A DNA stretch of 64,000 nt from Solirubrobacterales bacterium (GTDB lineage: Bacteria > Actinomycetota > Thermoleophilia > Solirubrobacterales > 70-9), in the NCBI GenBank assembly GCA_025450585.1, contig JANWHD010000033.1:20134-84133 (forward strand), in the 5' to 3' direction. The position numbers were made by a program, and so were the translations under genes. This document shows, piece after piece, positions 1 through 8,587 of this stretch; the stretch's first letter is position 1, and each line of letters begins with the position of its first letter. A model generated the notes under the pieces. It made no database searches. It saw nothing but the letters and a program-made list of their open reading frames with translations, and was not told where the DNA came from.

Positions 1-918
1 CGCGAGGCCAACCGCAAGCAGGCGATGATCCCCGTCGGGTCCATCGCGCTGGATCCGGTGGGCACGGCGCCGGGCATCGTCGTCCCGGCGGACGGGCGCG
101 TCGTCGTCGTCCTGCCCGGCCCGCCCCGTGAGCTGCAGCCGATGTGGCCCGCGGCTCTGTCGGCGGAGCCGGTCCGGGAGCTGCTCGAGCGTGCCACGCC
201 GCTGCACGGATACACGCTGAGGATGTTCGGCATCCCGGAGTCCGAGATCGCCAAGAGCCTGCGCGAGATGGAGAGTGCCGGGATCGCCCTTCCCGAGGTC
301 GAGATCACGACCTGCCTGCGCCGCGGCGAGATCGAGATCGACGTCCGCTACCGCGACGAGGCATCGGACATCGCCGAGGACGTGCGCACCGCTCTCGCCG
401 CGCGCCACGAGCGCCACCTCTTCAGCCTCGATGGCGAGACGATCGACACCCAGGTGGCGAGCCTGCTGGAGGGGCACCGTCTCGGTCTCGCGGAGTCGTG
501 CAGCGGGGGACTGCTGGCGGCGCGGATCACCGACCTACCGGGCGCTTCGGACTACATGGCCGGGGGCGTCGTCTCCTACTCCAACGAGGCGAAGACCGGG
601 CTCCTGGGAGTCGATCCCGCGCTGATCGAGGCGAAGGGCGCGGTCTCGCCGGAGGTGGCGGAGGCGATGGCCCTGGGTGCGCTGGGGCGCTTCGGAGCCG
701 ACGTGGCGGTCTCGATCACCGGCATCGCCGGCCCGGACGGCGGCAGCGAGCGCAAGCCGGTCGGCTACGTCTGCTTCAACGCCCGCCTGGCCGACGGCAC
801 CGCGATCGCCCGCGACCCCGTGATCCCAGGGGGGCGGGCCGACATCCGCGAGCGCTCCGCCCTGGTGGGGATGCACCTGCTCCGCATCCTGCTCAGCGGC
901 GAGGAAGCGCCGTTGTAG
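1..918 (+). CDS. cinA: CinA-family protein (nicotinamide-nucleotide amidase / competence-damage inducible), 5'-truncated by window edge
   Basis: Frame 1 is open from base 1 (REANRKQAMIPVGS...GTAPGIVV...LPGPPREL); C-terminal ESCSGGLLAARITD, YSNEAKTGLLGV, GIAGPDGG motifs. Confidence 0.93.
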   Translation, partial: REANRKQAMIPVGSIALDPVGTAPGIVVPADGRVVVVLPGPPRELQPMWPAALSAEPVRELLERATPLHGYTLRMFGIPESEIAKSLREMESAGIALPEVEITTCLRRGEIEIDVRYRDEASDIAEDVRTALAARHERHLFSLDGETIDTQVASLLEGHRLGLAESCSGGLLAARITDLPGASDYMAGGVVSYSNEAKTGLLGVDPALIEAKGAVSPEVAEAMALGALGRFGADVAVSITGIAGPDGGSERKPVGYVCFNARLADGTAIARDPVIPGGRADIRERSALVGMHLLRILLSGEEAPL

Positions 919-983
919 ACAAGCGTCTGTCCAGTCGTTATTGTCGAATCAGTACTCAAATAGTTTTATTTGGGTACGCATTA

Positions 984-1694
984 ATGAACACGACCTGCCG
1001 ACACCTCTCCCTGGTCGCAGCGGTTGCCGCAATGCTTTTCGTGTTGCATCCTGCGGCCGCAGCAGCAGACGCAGCGAACGGTGAATTCACCCGCGTGGAG
1101 GCAAGCCCCGACTGGAGCTCGGCCAGCGTGGCCGGCTCGATCACCTGGAGTTCTTGCGAGTTCCCACCGGACTGGAGCTGGTCAACCGAATGCAGGTGGC
1201 GACCCTATGTAACGGTGGGGCCAGGATCGGATACTGCTGACTGCTCGTCTGCGAGCCGTCGCTGGGGACAGCTCGATGGAATCTCGCTTGCATGGTCGGG
1301 GAGTCCGAGTGAAGACCCTGGTTCGATTGCATTCGACGTCGCTGAAGTACCGCTCTCAGGGCAGCCTGGACAACTCGCCTGCTTGTCAGTGGCTGAAGAC
1401 GTATGGGAGATCTGTTCAATTTACGTAACCGGAGTCTGCCTCACAATTGTCGGGTACCAGATCACCGGGGTTCAAACGCTCGACGCCATATTCCTCAAAG
1501 CGGAGACGAGCGAACCGACCGGAACGCCGCCAGCGACGCTGCCGGCAGCGTCGCTGGCCCCTCCTCAGGGCTCATCTTCGAGTCAAGCGACAAAAGCACG
1601 GCGGTGCCCCAAGGGCAAGAGACGCGTCATCCGGAAGGGGAAGACAGTCTGCCGCCATCGGGGTCGGCATCGCAATCGCGCATCGCACAATTGA
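984..1694 (+). CDS. secreted hypothetical protein with signal peptide and Cys/Lys/Arg-rich C-terminal tail
   Basis: MNTTCRHLSLVAAVAAMLFVLHPAAAAADA signal peptide; tail RRCPKGKRRVIRKGKTVCRHRG; lower GC than flanks; the ORF-track start at 144 overlaps cinA and is rejected. Confidence 0.7.
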   Translation: MNTTCRHLSLVAAVAAMLFVLHPAAAAADAANGEFTRVEASPDWSSASVAGSITWSSCEFPPDWSWSTECRWRPYVTVGPGSDTADCSSASRRWGQLDGISLAWSGSPSEDPGSIAFDVAEVPLSGQPGQLACLSVAEDVWEICSIYVTGVCLTIVGYQITGVQTLDAIFLKAETSEPTGTPPATLPAASLAPPQGSSSSQATKARRCPKGKRRVIRKGKTVCRHRGRHRNRASHN

Positions 1695-1722
1695 CGCTTC
1701 TCTGACGCTCTAGCGTTGTTCC

Positions 1723-2355
1723 GTGCGTCGCCGCCCCTTAGCGTTGTCGGGGATGGCGAAGGAGAGACTGAAGAGCCCGCGGGCGCGGCTGTTCGTGGCA
1801 CTGGACCTGCCCGGCGCGCTGCGGGATGGAATCGTGGTCTGGGGGCGGCGGGAGTTGACCGATCCCGCGCTGCGCGTGGTGCCGCCCGAGTCCCTTCACA
1901 TCACCCTCGCCTTCCTCGGCTACATGCCGGAGAAAGAGATCGAGCGCCTGACCGGGATCGTCGAGGGCCTGGACGGCCCGGCGCCTACGGTCGAGTTGGG
2001 CGACCCCGTGGCCAAGCCTTCCCGCAAGCAGCCGCGCCTGTTCGCCCTGCCGGCAAGCTCGCCCGGTGCCGTGGAGCTGCAGGCAGAGCTGGAGCGCAGG
2101 CTCGTCGCCGCGCGGCTCTACGAGCCCGAGAACCGCCCTTTCTGGCCCCACGTCACGGTCGCCAGGGTCAAGTCCGAGGGCCGCGGATCGAAGCGATCTC
2201 GCCGGGTCGAGAAGGCGCCTGGGAGGCTGCCGAAAGACCTCTTGCAGCCCACGAATCTCGTCCGAACCACGCTCTACCGTTCTGAAATCCAGCCGCAGGG
2301 TGCGCGATATACCCCGCTGGCGCAAGTCGAGCTGTCCGAAGACGGGCGGCAGTGA
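1723..2355 (+). CDS. thpR: RNA 2',3'-cyclic phosphodiesterase (2'-5' RNA ligase family); start 1723 or 1753
   Basis: Two HxT motifs: [10 protein letters not shown] and [20 protein letters not shown] start. Confidence 0.9.
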   Translation: MRRRPLALSGMAKERLKSPRARLFVALDLPGALRDGIVVWGRRELTDPALRVVPPESLHITLAFLGYMPEKEIERLTGIVEGLDGPAPTVELGDPVAKPSRKQPRLFALPASSPGAVELQAELERRLVAARLYEPENRPFWPHVTVARVKSEGRGSKRSRRVEKAPGRLPKDLLQPTNLVRTTLYRSEIQPQGARYTPLAQVELSEDGRQ

Positions 2356-2368
2356 GGTGAAGAAAGAA

Positions 2369-3460
2369 ATGGCAGACAAGAAAGCGGCTCTGAAGGATGC
2401 CTCGGCGAAGGACGCCAAGGCCAAGGACGCGGCCCTCGAGGCCGCCGTGACCCAGATCGAGCGCGACTTTGGACAGGGCGCGCTGATGCGCCTCGGAGCC
2501 GACAGCGCGCTGCCGGTCGAAGCGATCCCGACGGGGGCTCTTGCCCTCGATCTCGCACTCGGCATCGGCGGGGTACCGCGAGGGCGGATCGTCGAGATCT
2601 TCGGCCCGGAGTCCTCGGGTAAGACGACGCTGATCTACCACGTCATCGCCGAGGCCCAGGCGAAGGGTGGAGTCTGCGTCTTCATCGACACCGAGCACGC
2701 GATGGACCCCATCTACGCCCGGGCGATCGGCGTCGACACCGACGAGCTGCTCGTCTCCCAGCCCGACTACGGAGAGCAGGCGCTGCAGATCGCCGACCGC
2801 CTGATCGCTTCTGCCGCGGTCGACGTGGTGGCGATCGACTCCGTCGCCGCGCTGACGCCGAAAGCCGAGCTGGACGGGCAGATCGGCGACACGACCGTGG
2901 GCCTGCAGGCACGCCTGATGTCGCAGGCGATGCGAAAACTGGCCGGCAACCTCAGCCGCACGAACACCGTCTGCGTCTTCACGAACCAGATCCGTGAAAA
3001 GGTCGGGGTCCAGTTCGGCTCGCCGGAGACCCAGCCGGGCGGCCGGGCGCTGAAGTTCTATTCCTCACAGCGGCTCGACATCCGCCGCATCGAGACCCTC
3101 AAGGACGGCACCGAGGCCGTCGGCAACAGGGTGCGGGTCAAAGTCGTCAAGAACAAGTGCGCGGCACCGTTCCGCCAGGCCGAGTTCGAGATCGAGTACG
3201 GCCAGGGCATCTCGCGCGAAGGCGAGCTGCTCGACTTCGGCATCGAGCACGACATCGTGCGCAAGTCGGGCGCCTTCTTCTCCTACGGCGAGACCCGGCT
3301 CGGACAGGGGCGCAACAACGCCAAGCAGTTCCTGGTCGAGAACCCCGAGGTCGCCGACGAGATCGAGGGCAAGATCAGAACCGCCCTCGGCATCGGCGCC
3401 GAGGTTGCGCCTGCCGCCGAGGCGGAGACGCCTCCGGTTGAAGAGGCGCAGGCTGCCTGA
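2369..3460 (+). CDS. recA: recombinase RecA
   Basis: [10 protein letters not shown] Walker [35 protein letters not shown] Shine-Dalgarno before ATG at 2369. Confidence 0.98.
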   Translation: MADKKAALKDASAKDAKAKDAALEAAVTQIERDFGQGALMRLGADSALPVEAIPTGALALDLALGIGGVPRGRIVEIFGPESSGKTTLIYHVIAEAQAKGGVCVFIDTEHAMDPIYARAIGVDTDELLVSQPDYGEQALQIADRLIASAAVDVVAIDSVAALTPKAELDGQIGDTTVGLQARLMSQAMRKLAGNLSRTNTVCVFTNQIREKVGVQFGSPETQPGGRALKFYSSQRLDIRRIETLKDGTEAVGNRVRVKVVKNKCAAPFRQAEFEIEYGQGISREGELLDFGIEHDIVRKSGAFFSYGETRLGQGRNNAKQFLVENPEVADEIEGKIRTALGIGAEVAPAAEAETPPVEEAQAA

Positions 3461-3499
3461 CGGCGCCTGCGCTTCAGTGGATAGGATCTCGCTTCGCTT

Positions 3500-4090
3500 A
3501 TGAGCAACGGCGACCTCTTTTACATCTGCGGAATCGCGCTGGCGGTCTCGGCGGTGCTGTTCAGCTTCCTAGGCTTGCGCGCCAAAGAGTTCCCCGGGCG
3601 GTTTGGGGTCCTCATCGTGCTCTGGTTCGTCCTCCTGATCGGCGGCACGACGACCTATTCCGTGCTCCACGCCCAGGACGAGGAGACGGCAAAGGCGGCG
3701 GAGCTCGAGAGCGCGAACGAGGAGATCACCAAGGAGGAGGCATCGCCGATCGAAGTCGAAAGCGAGAAGGCGCCGGCGCCGAAGCCCGAACCTGCCACTG
3801 GGGCCCCCGGCGACACCCTTCAGCTTGCCGCCTCACCGAGCGATCTCACCTTCGACAAGACCAGCCTGGCCAGCAAGCCGGGCAAAGTGACGATCGACTT
3901 CGACAACCCGGCCGCGCTTGAACACAACGTCGCGATCGAGCAAGAAGGAAAAGAGATCGCCGTCTCCGAAACGCTCACCGAAGGCAAGACCTCGGTCAGT
4001 GCCGACCTTGCTCCCGGCACCTACGCCTTCCTCTGCACGGTCCCCGGGCATGCCGAAGCAGGCATGGAAGGCGTACTCACGGTGCGATAG
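3500..4090 (+). CDS. membrane-anchored cupredoxin (type I copper) protein
   Basis: Two N-terminal TM segments; ligand pattern EHNV...FLCTVPGHAEAGM (His-Cys-His-Met). Confidence 0.85.
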   Translation: MSNGDLFYICGIALAVSAVLFSFLGLRAKEFPGRFGVLIVLWFVLLIGGTTTYSVLHAQDEETAKAAELESANEEITKEEASPIEVESEKAPAPKPEPATGAPGDTLQLAASPSDLTFDKTSLASKPGKVTIDFDNPAALEHNVAIEQEGKEIAVSETLTEGKTSVSADLAPGTYAFLCTVPGHAEAGMEGVLTVR

Positions 4091-4192
4091 GCGGCGCATC
4101 TCGGCGTCATCGGTCGCTCATGTGCGGAGCACGCTTCGCTCCCTGCTTCCCCCGATCTGCTTGCCTCTCGCACCGTGAGTACCCTCTGGGCT

Positions 4193-5518
4193 ATGGGGAA
4201 GCGGTACCACGTAACAACGTTTGGCTGCCAGATGAACGTGCACGACTCCGAGCGGATGCGCGGGATGCTCGAGTCGCTGGGTTACGAGGAGGCGTCGAGC
4301 CGCGACGGCGCCGACCTGATCCTCTTCAACACCTGCTCGATCCGCGAGTCGGCCGACAACCGTTTCGTCGCCCACCTGGGCGAGGCCAAGCGGCTCAAGT
4401 CCGAACATCCCGACCGGGTCGTGGGGGTCGGCGGCTGCTGGGCGCAGTCGGTCAAGGACGAGGTCTTCCAGCGTTTTCCCTTCGTCGACGTCGCCTTCGG
4501 CCCGGGGCAGATACACAAGCTCGCCGAGTTCCTCAACTCCGACTCGCTCAGCGCTCAGGGCTACTTCGAGTTCGAGGACTTCTCGGCCAGCCTGCCGACC
4601 CTGCGGGTTCGGGAGTTCCAGGGCTGGCTGCAGGTCTCCCAGGGCTGCAACTGCAAGTGCTCCTATTGCATCGTGCCCTCCACCCGTGGCCGCGAGGTCA
4701 GTCGCGACCCGGCCCAGCTGGTGGCTGAGGCGGAGGCTCTGGCCGCCGACGGAGTGCGCGAGGTGACCCTGTTGGGGCAGAACGTCAACAGCTACGGTCG
4801 CGACCTACCGAAGGAGACGCGGATCGGCTTCTCCGGCCTGCTAGGCAGGATCGACGCGATCGACGGCATCGACCGCATCCGCTACACCAGCCCGCATCCC
4901 AAGGACATGAAAGAGGACGTGATCCGCGCCCACGCCGAGCTGCCGGCACTCTGCGAGCACATCCACCTGCCGCTGCAGTCGGGCTCCAGCGCCGTGCTCA
5001 AGCGCATGCGCCGCACCTACGACCGCCAGCGCTACATGGACCGGGTCTCGCTGATCCGCGAGCACGTCCCCGACTGCGCGATCACCACCGACATCATCGT
5101 CGGCTTCCCGGGCGAGACCGAGGCCGACTTCGAGCAGACGCTGGAAGTGGTCGACGAGGTCGGCTACGACGGCGCCTTCACCTTCGTCTTCTCGCCGCGA
5201 CGCGAAACCGAGGCGGCGGAGCTCGGAGAGCAGGTGCCGCACCCGATCAAGGTCGAGCGGATGGAGCGTCTGGTCGAGCTGGTCCAGGCGCGAGCTGCCG
5301 AGCAGGCTCAACGGTTCGTCGGGCGCGAGATCGAGGTGCTGGTCGAAGGGACGAGCCGGACCGACGAGACGCGGCTACGGGGGCGGACCCGACACAACAA
5401 GGCTGTGAATTTCGACGGCGAGGCGGAGCCTGGGGAATTCGTCAACGTCGAGATCAGCGTTGCCACTTCGCAGACATTGAGCGGGGTAGCGGCGAAGCCC
5501 CTCTCCCGGCTTCTTTGA
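4193..5518 (+). CDS. miaB: tRNA-2-methylthio-N6-dimethylallyladenosine synthase MiaB
   Basis: FGCQMN, NTCSIRE, GGCWAQ cysteines; radical SAM CNCKCSYCIVPSTRGRE; C-terminal TRAM. TACCCT-N7-ATG supports start 4193 rather than 4175. Confidence 0.96.
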   Translation: MGKRYHVTTFGCQMNVHDSERMRGMLESLGYEEASSRDGADLILFNTCSIRESADNRFVAHLGEAKRLKSEHPDRVVGVGGCWAQSVKDEVFQRFPFVDVAFGPGQIHKLAEFLNSDSLSAQGYFEFEDFSASLPTLRVREFQGWLQVSQGCNCKCSYCIVPSTRGREVSRDPAQLVAEAEALAADGVREVTLLGQNVNSYGRDLPKETRIGFSGLLGRIDAIDGIDRIRYTSPHPKDMKEDVIRAHAELPALCEHIHLPLQSGSSAVLKRMRRTYDRQRYMDRVSLIREHVPDCAITTDIIVGFPGETEADFEQTLEVVDEVGYDGAFTFVFSPRRETEAAELGEQVPHPIKVERMERLVELVQARAAEQAQRFVGREIEVLVEGTSRTDETRLRGRTRHNKAVNFDGEAEPGEFVNVEISVATSQTLSGVAAKPLSRLL

Positions 5519-6255
5519 CGGTAGTCGCGATATTCGGGCCGACGGGGGTCGGGAAGACCGGCGTCGCGATCGAGCTGGCGGAGAAGCTTCGAGAGCGTGG
5601 TGAGGATCCGGTGGCTATCTCCTGCGATGCGCTGCAGGTGTACGAGGGCTTGGCGACGCTGACCGGGGTCGCCTCTCCAGGGGAGCAGTCAAAGCTCGAA
5701 CACAAACTGGTGGGGTTCGTCCCGGTTACGGAGGCTTTCAACGTGGGGAACTACATGCCGCTGGCTCATGCGGAGATCGATGCGGCGCTGGCGGCCGGGC
5801 GGCGGCCGATCGTGGTGGGGGGGACGGGGCTGTACCTGCGGGCGGCGCTGGCGGAGCTGTCGCTGGTGAAGGCGGAGCCCGAAGCGGAGGACTCCGAGCT
5901 CTGGTCGCCCGAGACACGGCACCCGACGGTGCTCTTCGGGCTCGATATGGATCGCGAAGAGCTGTACCGACGGATCGACGCCCGAACCGAGGCGATCGTC
6001 GCCGCGGGGGCGCGAGAGGAGGTCGTGCGCGCCGAGGCCGCCGGTCCGTCGCGCACAGCCCGCAAGGCCCTGGGCTTCGACGAAGTCCTCGCCGGCGACG
6101 TCGAGCTGATGCAGAAGCGCTCCCGCAATTACGCCCGCCGCCAACTCACCTGGATGCGCAAGATCCCAAACCTCCGCTGGATCGACCGCACCGACCTCTC
6201 CAATGCAGACATCGCCGCTCAAATCAGCGCTGAGGTCGACACCCGCTCACGGTGA
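5515..6255 (+). CDS. miaA: tRNA dimethylallyltransferase MiaA
   Basis: GPTGVGKT P-loop, SCDALQVYEG, VGGTGLYLRA, RNYARRQLTWMRK; TTG start with 4-nt overlap of the miaB stop. Confidence 0.94.
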   Translation: MTVVAIFGPTGVGKTGVAIELAEKLRERGEDPVAISCDALQVYEGLATLTGVASPGEQSKLEHKLVGFVPVTEAFNVGNYMPLAHAEIDAALAAGRRPIVVGGTGLYLRAALAELSLVKAEPEAEDSELWSPETRHPTVLFGLDMDREELYRRIDARTEAIVAAGAREEVVRAEAAGPSRTARKALGFDEVLAGDVELMQKRSRNYARRQLTWMRKIPNLRWIDRTDLSNADIAAQISAEVDTRSR

Positions 6256-6256
6256 T

Positions 6257-6293
6257 GTCGCACTTTCCGCCGCTATGCGGCGTCAAGTGCGAC
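6257..6293. repeat. palindromic hairpin, dispersed-repeat family 1 copy A
   Basis: GTCGCACTT-tCCGCCGC-tat-GCGGCG-tc-AAGTGCGAC. Confidence 0.8.
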
Positions 6294-6328
6294 GGCAATC
6301 CCGACTTCCCCGAATCGCAAAGTTGATA

Positions 6329-6363
6329 TCGCACTTCCTGCCGCTATCCGGCGGAAAGTGCGA
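6329..6363. repeat. palindromic hairpin, dispersed-repeat family 1 copy B
   Basis: TCGCACTTCCTGCCG-ctatc-CGGCGGAAAGTGCGA, 15-bp stem with one mismatch and one wobble; 36 nt after copy A. Confidence 0.8.
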
Positions 6364-6391
6364 CCGCTGGGGGTGGGAATAGGCTGCGGTT

Positions 6392-7234
6392 GTGCGATTC
6401 GAGAAGTGGCAGGCGCTGGGGAACGACTATTTGATCGTCGAGGCGGACTCGCTTCCGTGGGAGTTGACGGCGGGGCGGGTTCGGCGGCTCTGCGACCCGC
6501 ACTGCGGCGTCGGCTCGGACGGGGTGCTGCTGCTCTCGCGCGGGGACGACCCATCCTTCGTAGCCGAGCTCCGGATCTTCAACCCGGACGGTTCCGAGGC
6601 GGAGCTCTCCGGGAACGGGGCTCGTGAGGCGATTCTCTACCTGCGCAGGCATGGCTGGACGGATCGGGACACCTTCTCGATCCTGACGGCGGCTGGGCCG
6701 ATCACGCCGACGATCACCTCGGAGCGCACCTGCTCGGTCGAGATGGGCCGTGCCTCGACGACGTCGAAGGACTTTCCGGATGGCGACCTCGATGGCAGGG
6801 GGTCGCTGAGCGCCGCCGGCCGCGCATGGGCCTTCCAGCACGTCTCGATCGGCAACCCGCAGTGCGCGATCGAGGTTGACGAGGAGCTGGAGTCGCTCGA
6901 CCTGGCAGAGATCGGACCGCCGATCGAAGGTAACGAGCTCTTCCCGAACAGGACCAACGTCTCGTTCTTCTCGGTCGACGGCAGCCGCGTCAGAGCGCGG
7001 ATCTTCGAGCGGGGGGTGGGGGAGACGCTCTCCTCGGGAACCGGCGCGAGCGGCGCCGCGGTGACTGCCTTCCTCCGTGGCGCGCCCAGCCCGCTCACGG
7101 TCGAGCTCGACGGGGGAGAGCTGGAGGTCGAGGTCTCACCAGACCTCGGCGTCACGCTGACCGGCTGGGCCGAGCCGATCTGCTCCGGCGAGCTCTCGCC
7201 GGAGCTCCTCGCGGCGCTGTCCGGCCTGGACTGA
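6392..7234 (+). CDS. dapF: diaminopimelate epimerase-family protein with both catalytic Cys replaced by Ser
   Basis: KWQALGNDYLIVE, DPHCGVGSDGVLLL, NPDGSEAELSGNGAR, ERGVGETLSSGTGAS; TAGGCT-N6-GTG. Confidence 0.9.
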   Translation: MRFEKWQALGNDYLIVEADSLPWELTAGRVRRLCDPHCGVGSDGVLLLSRGDDPSFVAELRIFNPDGSEAELSGNGAREAILYLRRHGWTDRDTFSILTAAGPITPTITSERTCSVEMGRASTTSKDFPDGDLDGRGSLSAAGRAWAFQHVSIGNPQCAIEVDEELESLDLAEIGPPIEGNELFPNRTNVSFFSVDGSRVRARIFERGVGETLSSGTGASGAAVTAFLRGAPSPLTVELDGGELEVEVSPDLGVTLTGWAEPICSGELSPELLAALSGLD

Positions 7235-7400
7235 GGCCCTGTCCCGGCAGAGCCCGCACCCCTGGATGCGGCCTGGATGACTTCGCGGATGCGTCGTCCT
7301 CGGTCGGCCCAATAGCGCATGGCTATTGGGCCTCCCTGCGTCCTTGCCCCGCTCGTCCCCAGGCCACCCCAGTGGCACGCTCCCTGCCGAGACAGGGCCT
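7234..7400. repeat. large nested inverted-repeat element between dapF and dapL
   Basis: 17-nt terminal inverted repeats (7234-7250/7384-7400, 16/17 match) around a perfect 11-bp central hairpin (7306-7316/7322-7332). Confidence 0.75.
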
Positions 7401-7417
7401 AATAGATTTCCGCGCCC

Positions 7418-8587
7418 ATGGGGATCTCGGACCCGTCAAAACGACTGGAGGCGATGCCTCCCTACAAGTTCCAGGAGCTGGAGCGGACGATCGCCGACAA
7501 GCGCGCCGCCGGCATCGACGTGATCAGCCTCGGCATCGGCGATCCCGACGAACCGACCTACCCGCACATCGTCTCGGCGATGCAGGAGGCGGTTGCCGAC
7601 CCCGGCAACCAGCAGTACCCGAGCAACCGCGGCCGCGAGGAGTTCCGCCAGGCCTTCGCCGAGTTCTACGACCGCCGCTTCGGCGTCGAGATCGACCCGG
7701 AAAACGAGGTGATCCCGGCGATCGGCGCCAAGGAGTGCATCTACAACCTCTGCTTCGCTTTCCTCGACCCCGGCGACGTCGCGCTCGCCTCCGACCCCGG
7801 CTACCCCGTCTACACCGGCGGCCCGATCCTCGCCGGGGCGAGCGCGGAGCTGCTGCCGCTCGTCCCCGAGCTGGGCTTCGCGCCCGACCTCAGCGCCATC
7901 CCGGCCGAGGTCGCCGCCAAGGCTCGCCTGATGTTCCTCAACTTCCCCAACAACCCGAGCGGCGCGATCGTTCCCGAGGGCTTCTTCGAGATGGCCGTCT
8001 CCTTCGCCCGCGAGCACGAGATTCTCGTCGTCCACGACAACGCCTACTCGGAGACGACCTACGACGGCTACGTGGCGCCGAGCTTCCTCGCCACGCCCGG
8101 CGCCAAGGAGGTCGGCGTCGAGGTCTTCTCGCTCTCCAAGGGCTACAACATGACCGGCTGGCGCTGCGCCGCGATCCTCGGCAACGCCGAGGCGGTGCAG
8201 ACCTACTGGCGACTGAAGACGAACGTCGACTCCGGCCTCTTCGAGGCCGTGCAGATGGCGGGCGTCGCGGCGCTCCAGGGCCCGAGCGGCCCGATGGAGC
8301 GGATGAACGAGACCTACACCCGCCGGCGCGACCTCGTGGTCGGGGCGCTGCGCGAGATCGGCGTCGAGGTGACGCCACCGAAGGGCACGATCTACGTCTG
8401 GGCGCCGGTCCCCGAGGGCCACACCTCGACCTCCTTCGCCGAGCTGGTCCTCGAAGAGGCCGCCGTCGTCGTCTCGCCGGGCTCTATGTACGGGCCGAGC
8501 GGCGAGGGCTTCTTCCGCATCTCGCTCACCACACCCGACGACCGCATCTCAGAGGCCGTCGAGCGCATGCGCGAGCACCTGACCTAA
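7418..8587 (+). CDS. dapL: LL-diaminopimelate aminotransferase-type class I/II aminotransferase
   Basis: SLGIGDPDEPTYPHIV, NFPNNPSG, SLSKGYNMTGWRCAAILGN PLP-Lys region; adjacent to dapF. Confidence 0.88.
   Translation: MGISDPSKRLEAMPPYKFQELERTIADKRAAGIDVISLGIGDPDEPTYPHIVSAMQEAVADPGNQQYPSNRGREEFRQAFAEFYDRRFGVEIDPENEVIPAIGAKECIYNLCFAFLDPGDVALASDPGYPVYTGGPILAGASAELLPLVPELGFAPDLSAIPAEVAAKARLMFLNFPNNPSGAIVPEGFFEMAVSFAREHEILVVHDNAYSETTYDGYVAPSFLATPGAKEVGVEVFSLSKGYNMTGWRCAAILGNAEAVQTYWRLKTNVDSGLFEAVQMAGVAALQGPSGPMERMNETYTRRRDLVVGALREIGVEVTPPKGTIYVWAPVPEGHTSTSFAELVLEEAAVVVSPGSMYGPSGEGFFRISLTTPDDRISEAVERMREHLT

Noticed and set aside
144-984. 5' part of the long ORF 144-1694 and other frames over cinA
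   Set aside because: Arg/Pro/Gly-rich translation in an alternate frame of a clear cinA coding region; only the 984-1694 part looks real.
2369-3460. Intein in recA
   Set aside because: Translation is continuous through all RecA motifs with normal length.
7235-7417. Lysine riboswitch upstream of dapL
   Set aside because: No recognisable L-box conserved segments; the region is dominated by inverted repeats instead.
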